Source: Hansfordia pulvinata (Eukaryota; Ascomycota; Sordariomycetes; Xylariales). From it: 64,000 nt of DNA. The notes below the pieces were generated by a model. The model was not told where the DNA came from. It did not search any database and saw nothing but the letters and a program-made list of their open reading frames with translations. Made by a program: the position numbers and the translations under genes. The stretch is from positions 310,001-374,000 of the forward strand of contig BJKQ01000015.1 of the NCBI GenBank assembly GCA_006538405.1. The letters run 5' to 3'. This document shows, in pieces, positions 20,718 through 33,435 of the stretch (position 1 is its first letter; each line of letters opens with the position of its first letter).

Positions 20718-23700
20718 CTAGCTTTGCCACATGTGCTCGCTAAGAGCAAGTGCCTTCTCGCCCATCTGGCGCTTGGCAGCCGATGCGACGCCGCGTTCCG
20801 GATCTGCTAGCTGCTCACTGTAGCACAGCTCGATGAGGGCCTTGAGCTCCTCGTAGCTGAACCGCTCCGATTCAGGGATCGGGTTCTCGCCGCCCTGGCT
20901 GCCCGCTGCAGCTTCGCTGTCGGTCTTGGCCTTCTCGACAATCTTGTCAGCACCCTGCTGGAACAGGCTGAAGTAGTTGGCGGCCCTCGCCAGGTCCACA
21001 CTCTCCTCGATGTTCTTCAGGTTCTGCTGCAGGACCAGGATGTTGAGTTGCATGCGCTCGCAGCCGCGCTGATTCATGGGTTGCGTGGCCAGGGCGTTGC
21101 CAACCAGATACGAGTTGACAAGCAAGCCCAGGCCGGTTCGGATAAACGCAATCTCCCGATCCCGCAGCGATCGCACAACCGTCTCGTCGTACGTGATGAG
21201 CTCCGAGTTCAGCGACAGGATCTGAGGGTCCGGCTCTTTCACCTCTTGGTCGCCGAGGACGTAAGGCGCCGTCTGTGGCGAGAGGGTCACACTCAGAGAC
21301 TGGATGATTCGGCACCGGATCTCCATGTGCAGTGTCAACAAGACAGTATTTGCCAGCTCCTCGTAATTCGACACAATCGTGTCAAAGGCCCTGGGAGCGG
21401 GTTAGTTTGTCCCCACACGCGACAACAGGGCTTCGGTCTACTTACTGGACGGTGTCCTGTGTCATCGGGAGGTACACGGGACCTTGTTGATCATTGCCTG
21501 CCTTGGCCGGGTCGTTGAGAAGAGTCCATCGGCGGTTCTGGTTCTTCGGTAGGCTGGGACGCGACGAGTCTGTGTCGTGCCGCGTAATATGCCTCAGGCT
21601 TGCAATCTTGATGGTCAGCCACTTCATGCTCGTGTACATGAGACACAGTGACGAAATGGCATCACGATCCTGCACAATATCACCGGGCTCAAGCGATCGT
21701 CCGTTGGCGTGCTTGATCAGAAGCTCCACCTCCTTCTCCTGGAGGTCACGGGCGGCCGACCCGGTGTTCCAGATTGTTTTGATTGTTTCCTGGATGTCAC
21801 CATCCGTCGTCGCCAGCTCGGCCGAGTATCGCAGTAGCTGGCGCGCGTTCGGGCTGTCCTGCGACTTGGAAACCAGTGCCTTGTACCACGATAACGACCT
21901 CTCGTAGTATCGCGTCATCTGGGTGATGATGAGAGAGCTGAGGGCTTGGTCATGAGGGATCGTGCCAAGCATGCGGCAGAAGGCCGTGACGACCGTAAAG
22001 AAGGCCGTTGTGCCCTTGAGCACGGGCCGATGGGCCACCGCGGCCCAGTTGGGGTCTTGCTGAAAGGAGTCGGCCTCGGCGAATACAGAATCGATGAGCT
22101 TCCCCAGGGTCTCGTCCAGTTGCGGCTGAAAAACATTGACCAGGAAGTTATCGAGGAAAGATGTGAGGGTGCTTGCAGCCAGGTCGGACCCCGGGGGCAC
22201 TATGGCCTTCAGGCGCTGCAGGAAAATCAGCGTCGGAGGTAGCAACAGGCTCATATTGAAAACGCTCGGCTCCACGAGTGACTTGTAGGAGCCTGGCGCT
22301 GTCCGCGGGTCATAGCCGGGCGCCCCTGTGCCCCTCTTCGACTCTTTGCCGGCAGCCTTTTTGTCGGACGCCCCCTTGCGGGATTCCGAGGTGAGACCAG
22401 GCACGGCGGCTTGAATAATACTGTCGAGCGCCTCGTATTCGGTCGTCATCTCAACCGACTTGGAATCGGCATCGGTAAACTTGAAAAGGGTGTCCCTCGA
22501 CGCGTCCTTAGCGCCGCCAACAGAAGCACTCAGCTTGGGCGATGACGAAGACTGGTACACGTCGGCGTCGGTTGTGACGTAGTTATGCAGCAGAGAGCGG
22601 ATTTCGTTTTGGTACAAGTTCCACAGCTCTTTGAAACTTCCCATGAGAGACGAATTGCTGCCACCGCCTTCGCGCTTCAGCAAAGCTTTGACGGCCTCGT
22701 GAAAGACGCGATGCCCCTCTGCAATGGCCTCGAACTTCCCGTACAGAGTCCAGAGAAGATCGTAGATAACATCGGCTCTCATCTGGGTCTCGCGGTTGCC
22801 GTAGAGACCTTCAGAATGGGTGGACCCCCCACGGAGCGAGCTGGGATGTTTCTGGTCCATCTCGTTGATGGTTTCGTTGACGATGGAAAAGAGCTCGACA
22901 GGCAGTCGCTGCTTCAGAGTGTCGACAGCAAACTCCAGCCTGCCGAGTTTGTTCAGCGACTCGACGACAAGGCCGATGTACCAGAAAGTGTCGGCCTCTG
23001 GGTTCTTGGAAGGGTCCTCGGCAACAGCCTGGTCAAGATCCAAGGTGTCAAGAACGAGGTGGAAAGGAGTCACAGAGGCCACGTCCCCGTAGCTCTCCGT
23101 ATAAGCGCCCTGGTTCTTGGCGAGGACCTGCCATCGCTCCTGACAATACGGGGACTTGAGATAGAGGTGTTCGTGGAGCTCCTCGATGAGAATGTCCATT
23201 AGGGCGGTCTCCTGATTGGACAGGTAGCTTCTGAGGTCGCTCAGAGCGCCGATGCCGCTCAGTTCGGGCTTTCTCAGCTTGCGCAAGGAGCTCTGGAGGA
23301 AGTCGACGGCCGTGATGAAACGCTTTTCGGAGATCCTAGCTTCGAGCTGGTCGGGGACGGCGCGCAGGTCCTCCAACTCGTTGAGGGTCTGGAGCACCTC
23401 GTCGTACATCTGGGAGGAGCTGTAGAGCTTCTTGAGCTCGTGGTCGGTGGTGCCGAGACTGGTGCGGGAGGCGGCGAGGGAGTCCTTGAGGGTGCGGACG
23501 CGCTTCTGCGAGGCCTGGATGCTGCCCTGGATCTTGTGGAAGGTACCTATGGAACTGTTGAAGCCCTGGTGGTGCTCGTGGACAATTCCCTTGAGGGAAT
23601 CCTGGAGGTACTGGGCGGTATGCTTGAACTTGTCGTAGTCGTGGGCGCGGCCGACGGAGCTTGAGTCGAGCAGCTGCAGGGCCAAGGAGACGGGGATGCA

Positions 23701-23993
23701 ATTGTCGTTAACCATGGCGGGCCAGTCGCCCTTGATGTGCTCGAGAACCTGGGTGATCTGCCTCTCGGCATTGGTCTCGTTGGCCCGCTGCAGCCGGGCC
23801 GCGGCGGGATCGGTGCCGTGGGAGCTGGAAAGAGGGTTCGCCGCCGGGCGGCGGGGCGCGAGGGACTGCGAGGGAGGGGCATAGCGGTCGGAGGCTTCGG
23901 GGTCGCCGTAGGGTCATATTCGTCATCTTGGCGCGAGCGGGAGCTGTAGGAGTTGGCGCCATTGCGATACGGGGCGCCGTACCGGTTGGCCAT
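20718..23993 (-). CDS. sec8: Exocyst complex component Sec8
   Basis: Sec8 (EXOC4) is a subunit of the octameric exocyst that tethers secretory vesicles to the plasma membrane at hyphal tips and septa. Exon 1 is 21446-23993, the intron 21391-21445 (GTAAGT..CCCAG), exon 2 20718-21390. The start reads MANRYGAPYRNGANSYSSRS. After a short Ser/Pro linker the Sec8 core begins at about residue 80 with VNDNCIPVSLALQLLDSSSV, a coiled-coil region (QGSIQASQKRVRTLKDSLAA) and a long helical body ending with a C-terminal helix rich in Glu and Lys. The ATG frame and the core frame differ by one base. Adding one G (sense C) at 23911-23913 joins them and gives 1073 residues, the usual fungal length. It is divergent from the hydrolase gene at 24811. 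Confidence 0.92.
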
Positions 23994-24810
23994 TTGCGCG
24001 GAGATGCAAGCGCATGCGTGTGCTCATCAGGAGGGAGCTGTGGCTGCGGCGACGGGAGTGCGAGGGGCGACGGCGGCAGCGGCGTTGGTAATGGCGATCT
24101 GTGGTGGTTGCGTGGGGTTGTGTGCTGAGAGGGGCTCTCGTTCAGGCGGGGTGTCCCATGGCCCGAGGGACGACGCGTGAGGTCGAGACGACGCGTGAGG
24201 GGTTGAGACGAGAGACGGGCACAGTCGGCGTCGGCGTTGCGCGGGCGAAGCTGAGAGTTGAGGCTCGGGCGTCGTCGTGAACCTCCCAAGGGCATTCCAT
24301 GGATCCATTGGGTGGATCGATTGGATCTCCTGCTCAGTCGTGCGTACTGTAGAGATGCTCGTACCCTGAGTGCCTATCCTGGGGGTCTCAAGTACCTCCT
24401 CGGTTTCGGCCAACCCACATTTGACCGCATTGACAGTGTAAGGGCGTGTCGGGGTACATCCTTCGAAGCCTAAACGGGCCCTCACTACATGTCTGCAGCT
24501 ACCAGACTGTTCCAAGCCCGTAAGATACGCCCACCGCACCTGCCCTCATGCAGTCTTCTTGGGCTCAAACGGTTGTTTTACAAGACGCGGGGCAGTCGCG
24601 GTGCGGACGCTTCCACTTTGGCACTTCATTTGAAACTTCGGTATGTACAGCACTTAGAGTTAGAGCCCGAATCACACCTGCCGAACTCTTGCTCGTGAGT
24701 GTACTCGTATCATCACCTACTACTCGTACTTCATTACACCCATCTGCAACCTCTCACGGATCCAGCCGGACAGACGCGCGAGACCAGACGCAGCTTGATT
24801 GCGGTACAGC
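23994..24810. promoter_or_regulatory. Divergent promoter region, sec8 / serine hydrolase
   Basis: This is an 817-base gap between two divergent start codons. It contains TACTCGTA-type motifs near 24700 and 24724 but no recognised coding sequence. Both promoters must lie here. Confidence 0.5.
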
Positions 24811-25617
24811 ATGCCAGCCACCAGGATCCCTTCGAAAGAGGACCTCAACAGTCTGTCGCCCTCGCTCATCCTCTCGGCTGTCTACCCCGAAGTCCCGGAA
24901 ACCACCACCGCCATATTGATTCTCTTCCATGGCCTCGGCGACTCGGATGCCAGTTTTGCCTCATTCGCAAAAAATCTCAACCTCCCTGGCGTGCTGGCCA
25001 TAGCTGTTCGCGGCGTTTCCCCTCTGCCGCCCTCCTTGCTTGGCCTGCCCGATGCGCTGGCCTCGGCGCCCACCTCCCATTTTCACTGGGGAGACGACAT
25101 CACCATCTCGCCTTCCACCGGCGACCTGGATCCCGACCCCGGCTTCGAAAAAGTCGAGCGCTTGGTCCTCGGTAGCTTGATCCGCGACACTCTCATCGGT
25201 CAGTGTGGCTGGGACCCCCGCGACATCTTGCTCTTCGGCTTTGGCCAGGGCGGTTCTGTCGCTCTGGGTCTGGCCTCTAAGCTGCGGCTGGGTCCCAAAG
25301 TTGTCGAGGTGGCTGCCAGCCAGAACACCATCCCTGAGGACGCTCCGTTCAAGGGTGCCGTGTCCATCGGCGGTCCTCTGCCGAGCAGCATGGTCCCTAC
25401 CTTGAGCACCCGTAGCAAGGCCAAGACGCCTGTTCTGGCGTGTCATGGGAAATCCAGTGACGATTTGGACGACGAAGCCATCGACCATCTCAAGACCGAG
25501 TTCGCCGATGTCCGGGAAGTCAAATGGAGGAAGAGCGACGACAGCATGCCGAAAAACCGCGAGGAGATGCTGCCCATCATGCAGTTCATTGCTGAGAGGC
25601 TAGGCGGCGGCTGGTAG
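24811..25617 (+). CDS. Alpha/beta-hydrolase, phospholipase/carboxylesterase (acyl-protein thioesterase-like) family
   Basis: Single-exon gene for a 268-residue serine hydrolase. The fold markers are AILILFHGLGDSDASF near residues 35-50 (oxyanion region HGLGD), GFGQGGSVAL near 140-150 (nucleophile Ser in the GxGxGGS context), and a late LACHGKSSDDLDDE with probable catalytic Asp and His residues. This pattern fits the Abhydrolase_2 family, which contains acyl-protein thioesterases and small carboxylesterases. No signal peptide is seen, so it is probably cytosolic. The start chosen is ATG 24811 (MPATRIPSKEDL); an upstream in-frame TTG is ignored. The natural substrate cannot be told from sequence. 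Confidence 0.85.
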   Translation: MPATRIPSKEDLNSLSPSLILSAVYPEVPETTTAILILFHGLGDSDASFASFAKNLNLPGVLAIAVRGVSPLPPSLLGLPDALASAPTSHFHWGDDITISPSTGDLDPDPGFEKVERLVLGSLIRDTLIGQCGWDPRDILLFGFGQGGSVALGLASKLRLGPKVVEVAASQNTIPEDAPFKGAVSIGGPLPSSMVPTLSTRSKAKTPVLACHGKSSDDLDDEAIDHLKTEFADVREVKWRKSDDSMPKNREEMLPIMQFIAERLGGGW

Positions 25618-28600
25618 AGCACGATACCGAGGACCGAAGAATAAAACTCGTGAAACTGGCGACGCGACCTTAAGCCGGGCGTGAGACCAACGCGCGGCTT
25701 CCTCGCGGGGGCATTATCGGAAAGAATAGCGTCTGCCAAGCCTGAGCCTGAAGGCCTTCTGACGTCGGCCAGGAAACAGGCCTTCGCATGGATCTCAAGT
25801 AGAACGGTGACCACGAATACTCTAAAGGATTCTCAGAGCCCCCTCGCCTCATTGGGGATTGGCGTCTGGCCGGTACCCTCTCACGGTATCAACCGAGGTA
25901 ATAAGCTGATGCCGCAAGGGTGTCGGCAAATTCTCCCAACTCTTCTCACATCGGCCCGCGATGGGTATTCCGCACATGCCTTTATCAGGCATGCCGGCCC
26001 CGTCGTCCACTGCCCACATCATTCATTTTTGTCCCACGGGCTTGGACAAATCGTATTGTATGTCTCAAAAGGGGGCAGGTGTTTTCGTAGACTGACGAAG
26101 ACGTAGTTTTCCTGGTGGCACTGCGGCACAACCATAGTGCCTCGTGAGCTGTCGAGATGCTGCTGCGGGAAGTCCGGGATTCCGAGCCAAAGCGTTCCTC
26201 ACATCGCTACCTACGCATCACATGCATGGATTTGGGGCATATCGTAGGGTATAAATACTGGCAATAGGGTTTTCATAACAGCATAGAGCAGATGCTAAGA
26301 CGCCGTCAGAATGCCCTCTGCCAACCCTTGCTGTGTGATTGGCCGAGATTCGACATCCCACGGGCAGGGCATTTGTTAGCGGGTGATTGAGACTGTCAAG
26401 TCAACGTCAAGGGACCAACGAGTCAATGAAGAGTGCTTGCTGTGGACTTGCGTCGCCACGGGTCGGGCATTTCTCACCTTAAGGGCCACGCAGCCCGTCG
26501 AGTTTCGTTCTGTCCTTTGCTTCCCGTCAAGCACCAGCACCCTTGTGGCGTGGCCCATAGAGGTACGCTCAAAACAGCCAGCTTGCTGTCTATCTATGCT
26601 GCATGCGTTACATCGACAGGGCCCTCAATATAGTTACCCATACGTATTGCCTTCCTCACCCGCTCTACCATAAGTGCTCATCATTCTCCCGACTCGTTAG
26701 AAAGTTCGGGAAGCCTGGGGCATGTATCAAAGAAGGACTACTCCCCGCGAGACGAGGGTGTGCCTGCATGTCTCGTAGAGCCGGCTTAACGCTGGCCCGA
26801 GAAGTACGAGAGCTTCGAGGAAATTCACTAGTAGAGTGTCGCAGTCATCATAGTTCCGAAGCCGGTCGAAGTAACGCTCACCAACTTGAGCCAACCCCGC
26901 CGCATTCTTTATCGCGAGCGCCCTAAGGTCCTTAACCACCCCAGCACCGCTGCACCCACCCCAACTCGTGATTACCTGCGTTTGTTGGACCAGGCAGTAG
27001 ATTACCATGGCCCTGTGGTATATTGTAGCGAAAGGCAGTCAGTCCACCGGACTCAACTGACGCTGCATGGCAGATACACGAGCCTTTCGTTGGACGTGCG
27101 AGTACCCTCTCGGAGATATGAAGAGATGATGGGGAGAAACCCGCAGCCAGTCAGATTCCTCCCCCAGTGACAGCGATCCCGAGCTCCTGGCTTGCTATCA
27201 GCGAAGGTCATTCATTATCAGCTCGGGAAAGAGGGCCACGAGAGGCGCTCTTGGCAGATCTGTGGAGAATTGCAACGGCCCATAGTCGGGTAGAATGAAC
27301 CGAAAAGAAAATACTCGTAGACAAGTCAACATGGGTCCCGTTGCTCGTTCCTCGTTCCGCCGCGAGAGTATGCGTGAGGGCCTTCAGGTGAGCGAGTGAA
27401 GACGTTTCCACGCACAAAGCCAGCGATAATCCCAATTCGAGTCCAGCCCGAGTGCTGGGTTGAAACAGTTATCTACCATTGTTGAGGGACGTGCTGGGAC
27501 GGTCCAACAGGGCACTGGTAATATGCCATAGACGATGACTTCTTTCTCAGTGGGTCAAGCATCACAACTCTTCTTGGGTATCTTACCTGGCCTCGGTCTT
27601 TGACACTGCCTGGTAAGCTGATACAGGCAGTCGGAATGTGAACCCTCTGGTCTCTTTCCTCCCAGAGTATTCCGTTTGCCTCCTCATGTCATCTTTGCGA
27701 ACGCACGCTCTTCTGGCTGGCTTAGGGCCATCCCAAAGAGTCGAGCCAGACTGGACTTTGGGGCGTTATATTGGTTGCAAGTGCGACTGGCTTATGGCTC
27801 GCACCTTCCGGCTGGTAGGTCATCCGGTCGGTGATATCAGGTTGGTTCTGCCTTCCCTTCCTACATACCTGTACCTACCTCGCCTGCACTTGCCAGTCGT
27901 ACCTTCCATGACCTGCGACGGTGCTGTACGTACTGTAATTAAGGTACCTGAGGTTCATTACCTGGCTTTTACCACATCGAAGACCATCACGTACGGGCAG
28001 GATTTCGTCGGCTCTCTCCCCACAAGTCGGTTCCATTGCGGCCATTTCCCCGCCGCCCACCATCAGCGTCTGGTGGTTTATGCGGCAGCGACATAGCATC
28101 CTCACCCACCTTGCTTGTTCCCGACCTCTCAGAAAGGCACACGAGTGGGCCTCTTCAGGGCGACATCGTGCGCCATCCCGAACCCCAACAAGATGGATCC
28201 GATCCCAGTCGCCATCGCGTTGTAGGCCTGCTGCTTGCGGGTACCGCTTATCGCTTCACCCGCTCGACTCAGGGCGGCATTGGTTGCCGATTGCTCGAGA
28301 CGACCTCGCAGTCAGCGAGGGGCTGGCTGCTCACTTTCGCCGAGTCACCAGAGATAAAGGCGGCTTGTCTGTTCCGGTCTTCTCGCATTGCAAGGCGAAG
28401 CCATGCCGTCGAAAGCTGCCGAAAGTGGACCCTTAGTCAGCAGCAGGCCGGCAGACCGCACACAGCAGAGCCCGGCGCGCACGTGGTGACCGTCCTGTGA
28501 TGGCCCGCGGGGTGGTGGCGTCATGCTGCCAGCCTCCGGGGACCCCGGCGGAGAAGAACGGGGCCAGACGACAGCTACGGGATACTCGAACCGTCCGATG

Positions 28601-30238
28601 GGATCGACACCGCGGTCCGGGCGAGAGAGAGGGTCCGCTGGCGCCCAAGTAAGTGGCTATTCCCAGAGGGCTGCCCCCGACAAGATAGATCCCGGATGGA
28701 GGCCACCTGACGATTGACGGACCCAGGCCAGCGGCTCGAACGACTACGAGCATCCATCCTCCACCTCCGTCTTGCGGCTCTCCCAATGCCAGGACTCGTA
28801 ACCATGTGCAATCCTGGTCTCGACGGAGCAACGGCCAATCTGTGGGGCCGGCCAAGCCTCGAACCATCCTGCCCATCTTCGCGGTCGGGCTTTCTTCCTC
28901 TTGTTTCGACGCAGAACCCCATCCCGACCAACAATCCGCTCGCGCCTCGCACGCACCACACGGCCACGAGTTCTAGAATGCCCCGGATTTGTCGCGTGAC
29001 AGAAAAGAACACAAAGAAAGAAAGAACAAGAAGAAAAGGTTTCAACCACGCCATTTTAGGCCCCACGCCGCGCAGCAAGAATTTTGCAGCCCAGCCAGCG
29101 GCACTCCCGCGTGGCAGTGTGGAGCGGGCAGGACTTGACGCGCAGGCCGGGGAGAAAGTAGGGGAAAGAGGTGGGATCGATACCCGCATCATCAAATTCT
29201 CACACTGACAAAGGCCGGCTTGAGGCAGTCCTGCTCATTTCGCAACGCGGCCCGGGCAGAAATCTGCGCCATGGGCCCGAGGGCGGGCGCTGGTGGCTCT
29301 GCCTGCCAATCATGGATCGCTACGCGGAAGGCCGACCTGGGGCTTCGGCCATATTCCAACGACAGTACGGCCGAGTCGACCGCCGCAACCCCATAATGCT
29401 GCCGAAAGCCACCGAAATCTCGCCCGCCCGCAAAGCCCACCCAGCAGTACATACAGTACGGGGAGCGCCCTGGCCCTCGCTGCGCGCGCTTACGGGCAGC
29501 TCCATCCGCGTTACCGGCCGGCGCAAACACGGCGATACTTGGCCTGTCACGCCCCGTACAGGTCCCTTTTTGCTGTCAGGCCAGCCCGCCGGCCGCGGGG
29601 TCTGGAGTCTGGAGTATGGAGTCCGGAGAGTCTGGAGAGTCTGGAGTATGGAGATTTCCCCTCGCGGAGACGGCCTAGTCTGCCCATCCGTGCCATGGGG
29701 ATCCGTAACGCGACACGACCCTGCTGCGTCCTCCCCGATGCGACCACCCCTGTCGAGAGACTCAGCTTTGCGCCTGCCTGCCTGCCTGCCTGCTTGTTCG
29801 TCTCGCCGGAGCAGTGCCCCGGGCGCGCTGGCGCGTTGGCGGCAGACATTTTCATGGTGCACTACTGTACTGTACAGTGCCTAGTGTACGGCCCCGGACT
29901 ACGAGATGATCGTGAATGCCGGAAGCGGTCTTAGGTAGCTGGGACGTGCCAACCCTCGTTCTCGAGGTAATTGCCAACTTAAAAGCCCATGGCCCGTCCT
30001 CGTCACCTAACAGTTGTCTCTCGATCCTGCGTCTCTGCATACTCTGTTCCAGTTCCCCCTGATTCTCTGACTGAGCCGACACCTTCCACCCTCGGAGAGT
30101 TTCGTGGTTTGATATGTTGAGATAGTATCCAGTCTTGACATCGACATACCCTACCACGCAACCTGTCCATCCGTTCCTCGGCGTGCATTATCATTATACT
30201 CCTGCCACCACTATCACTACCACTCTCTCCCAATAGCC
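25618..30238. other. 4.6 kb intergenic region, no gene recognised
   Basis: Lies between the hydrolase stop and the transporter start, both on the plus strand. A moderately AT-rich patch occurs at about 26160-26320. Simple repeats occur at 29601-29653 (GTCTGGAGTATGGA-type) and about 29772-29793 (TGCC units). No frame shows a recognisable domain. The last kilobase should hold the transporter promoter. Confidence 0.45.
29601..29653. repeat. Short imperfect TCTGGAG tandem repeat
   Basis: Seven to eight copies of TCTGGAG or close variants (TATGGAG, TCCGGAG) in 53 bases, upstream of the transporter gene. A TGCC tetranucleotide run follows at about 29772-29793. Confidence 0.75.
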
Positions 30239-32088
30239 ATGGCTGGCGGCGCTGTCCCCGGCGGCACGGCCGATGTGGCCCGCGTCGAGGCTCCCGTGAC
30301 TTTCAAGGCCTATCTCATGTGCGCCTTTGCTGCCTTTGGCGGCATCTTCTTCGGCTACGACTCTGGATACATCAATGGTGTCATGGGCATGACCTACTTC
30401 ATCCGCACGATTGAAGGCCCCGATGCCTCTGCCGTGGCCCCGACGCACAAGTCTCTGAGTAAGTAGCACCGGCTCCCTCAGCCAAAGACGGCTCGGCAAC
30501 ATTCGCGCGATGGCCCTGTTCTGACCCTCTCGCCGCAGTTACCGGCATTCTGTCTTGCGGAACCTTCTTCGGCGCCCTCATGGCTGGTGACTTTGCCGAC
30601 TGGCTGGGCCGTCGGTTCACCATCATCATCGGCTGCATCGTCTTCCTCATCGGTGTCGCCCTGCAGACCGCTTCAGCAGGCCTGGGCCTCATTGTCGCCG
30701 GTCGCCTCGTCGCCGGATTCGGTGTTGGCTTCGTCTCGGCCATCCTGATTCTCTACATGTCCGAGATCGCCCCTCGCAAGATCCGCGGTGCCCTCGTGTC
30801 CGGATACCAGTTCTGCGTCACCATCGGCTTGCTGCTCGCCTCGGCCGTGGACTACGCCACGCAAGAAAGGATGGACAGCGGATCCTACCGCGTGAGTGCC
30901 CATCTCTCGTCGAAACCCCGTTCGGTCTTAGACACGAACATTTGTCTGACAAAAAAACCCTCTGCAGATTCCCATCGGCTTGCAGATGCTCTGGGCCCTT
31001 GTCCTGGGCACTGGTCTCTTCTTCCTGCCCGACTCGCCGCGCTTCTTTGTGCGCAAGGGGAAGCTGGGCGACGCGGCCACTTCGCTGTCGCGCCTCAGGG
31101 GCCAGCCCATCGAATCCGACTTCATCCAGGACGAGCTGGCCGAGATTATCGCCAACCACGAGTACGAGATGAGCGTGATCCCCCAGGGCGGCTACTTCAG
31201 CACCTGGCAGAACTGCTTCCGCGGCTCGCTCTTCGTGAGCGGTAGCAACGTGCGCCGCATCATCCTCGGCACCTCTCTGCAGATGATGCAGCAGTGGACA
31301 GGCGTCAACTTTGTCTTCTACTACGGCACCACCTTCTTCCAGCAGCTCAAGATTATCGACAACCCCTTCATCATCTCTCTCATCACCACTCTTGTCAACG
31401 TCTGCTCCACCCCCGTCTCCTTCTGGACCATGGAGAAGTTTGGCCGTCGCCCTCTGCTGCTGTGGGGTGCTCTGGGTATGGTCGTCTGTCAGTTCATCGT
31501 TGCCATCATCGGCACTGTGCTGCCCACCGACCCCATGGCCGTTAAGGCCATGATCGCCTTCATCTGCATTTACATCTTCTTCTTCGCCTCCACATGGGGT
31601 CCCGGCGCCTGGGTCCTCATCGGCGAGATTTACCCCTTGCCGATCCGCGCTCGCGGTGTCGCCCTGTCCACTGCCAGCAACTGGCTGTGGAACTTTGTAC
31701 GTCCCCTTGATCATGAAGAGATTCTCTCCCCTATTTTTCTTGCCGGGTAGCCCCAGGAGCACCACGCTAACTCTCCTCCGCGTGATAGGTCATTGCCATG
31801 ATCACTCCCGAGATGACGGACACGGCCCAGATGGGTCCCAAGGTCTTCTTCGTGTGGGGCTCGCTGTGCGCCACGGCCTTTGTCTACACCTACTTCCTCG
31901 TCCCCGAGACCAAGGGCCTGACCCTCGAGCAGGTCGACAAGATGTTCGAGGAGTCGACCCCGCGTACCTCGTCCCGCTGGAAGCCCAGCACTACCTTCGC
32001 CGCAGACATGGCCGACAAGGAGAACGCCATTGAGACTAAGAACATCGAGGACGTTGACGCCGGCCGCGTCGCTGTCAAGGAAGTCTGA
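30239..32088 (+). CDS. MFS hexose transporter (sugar porter family)
   Basis: Plasma-membrane sugar/proton symporter-type protein, 533 residues. Four exons: 30239-30458, 30539-30891, 30968-31696 and 31789-32088; donors are GTAAGT, GTGAGT and GTACGT and all phases agree. Sugar-porter signatures are present in order: GGIFFGYDSGYINGV in helix 1, DFADWLGRRFTI in the first loop, GRLVAGFGVGFVSAI, LPDSPRFFVRKGK after helix 6, QQWTGVNFVFYYG in helix 7, and the terminal PETKGLTLEQVDKMFEES. Twelve membrane segments are expected. The short hydrophilic tail argues against a long-tailed glucose sensor such as Snf3/Rgt2. It resembles fungal high-affinity glucose/monosaccharide transporters, but the sugar is not deducible. 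Confidence 0.93.
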
Positions 32089-33435
32089 GAGAGATTCTTC
32101 TTATCCAGAAGTACAGATTATATAAAGTTGAAAAAAAAACAGACAGTCATAAGTGACAAGCTGAGGCTAGAAGACGGAGTACACTGACCCGCAAATGACC
32201 ACACAATCAGTCGATTTCATTGATTGAGGAGGAGGAGAGTAGTATATCCGTAGGAGAGGATTGATCTCACGTGTGGACAAGGACCTCCCGGCAGTCTTCT
32301 AGTTCGTCACTGCGGCAACCTGGACAAATTGTATATACAAGAAGGCAGAACCTTACGCGCGCAGCGCCCATGCATACATACCATTGAAAGTTGATGAATA
32401 CCAGAGAATGACGCGAAGAACATCCACAGGCCACAGGGCTTGCTCCAGACACATAACGCATTGGCGACTTGGTTACGCGCCGTTCCCTGCCCCTCTCGCA
32501 TTGCACCCGCTTCTCCTGGGGGATGCCATAGGCCCGGCGGTGCTCGGCGCCAGAGGGCTCAGTAAAGAAGAGATGAGATCTGGCGGCATCGGTCGAGGTT
32601 TCTTGACACGGCACAAGACACAAGAGATGGCAGCCAGCATGTCCGAAACCCGCCCGAGACGGGTCGCCCGCGGTTGCTTTGCGGCAGCCACACTCGAATG
32701 TGGACAGCAAACGTGACCGAATGAGCGGCACGAAACCGCCCAAGTAGTAATGGGGAAGGGTGGACTGGCTGCCAGCAGTGGCGGTACTACGAGTATCTAT
32801 GTACGTGCGCGCGTGCGAGCGCGCGTAGGCGAATTGGACTTCACTCTTCATCCCCAGAAAGCGGCGCCAGCCCGGTCGATACTTCGGATGTGCAATGTAC
32901 CATTCAGGGGTGGGAGCCATCACGATTGCAGCTGGACACATTTCTGTTTTAAGAAGCAAAGATTCAGATTATATTCCATACATGGTGGGCAGCAGCCCAT
33001 CTATTCCATTCAGTAGCCCCATCCGCTCTTTCCAGCTCTGGTGGGGTATAATAATGCGATTCCGGGTGATGCTGACAAAACGCCGTTTTCTGGTGCGCAA
33101 GCAAGACTCCGGTGCGGGGAACAGACAATAAGCAGTGAATCAAGTATGAAGCAGAGACTTCCAAGCAGATACCTCCTCATACTCCACCTCGAACATGGGT
33201 GTGAGAGGTGCTGCCATGATGGCGGAGAAAAGTAAGGATGTCGAGGGTATAAACGTCGTGGCTGTACACAAGTGGCCAGGGGTATATTGAGGAATGGTGC
33301 GCAACAAAAAGTCAAATCAGACTGTTTCCTTGACCCAAATAGTTGACGGAGATGCGCCGAGAGAAAAAGACGAGGTTGGTTGGTATTAGATGAGTAAAGG
33401 CAAAGGTGAGTTGGTCGAATCGAAATGGCTTCCAC
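32089..33435. other. Convergent intergenic region
   Basis: Lies between the transporter stop (+) and the cyk3 stop (-). A T/A-rich stretch with AAAAAAAAAC at about 32131-32140, just after the transporter, could be its 3' processing region. No gene is recognised in the remainder. Confidence 0.5.

Noticed and set aside
28575..29195. 206-residue minus-strand frame with a hydrophobic segment (FLLVLSFFVFFSV)
   Set aside because: Apart from one hydrophobic patch, the translation is Arg/Ser/Pro-rich and matches nothing. No start context or intron supports it.
29160..29200. tRNA-like T-arm (GTGGG loop CCCGC) before ATCATCA
   Set aside because: No matching acceptor stem, D-arm or anticodon arm lies 60-80 bases upstream, and the T-loop lacks the normal TTC start.
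30818..31765. 315-residue minus-strand frame across the transporter
   Set aside because: It is antisense to the sugar transporter, whose helices and signatures are unmistakable on the plus strand.
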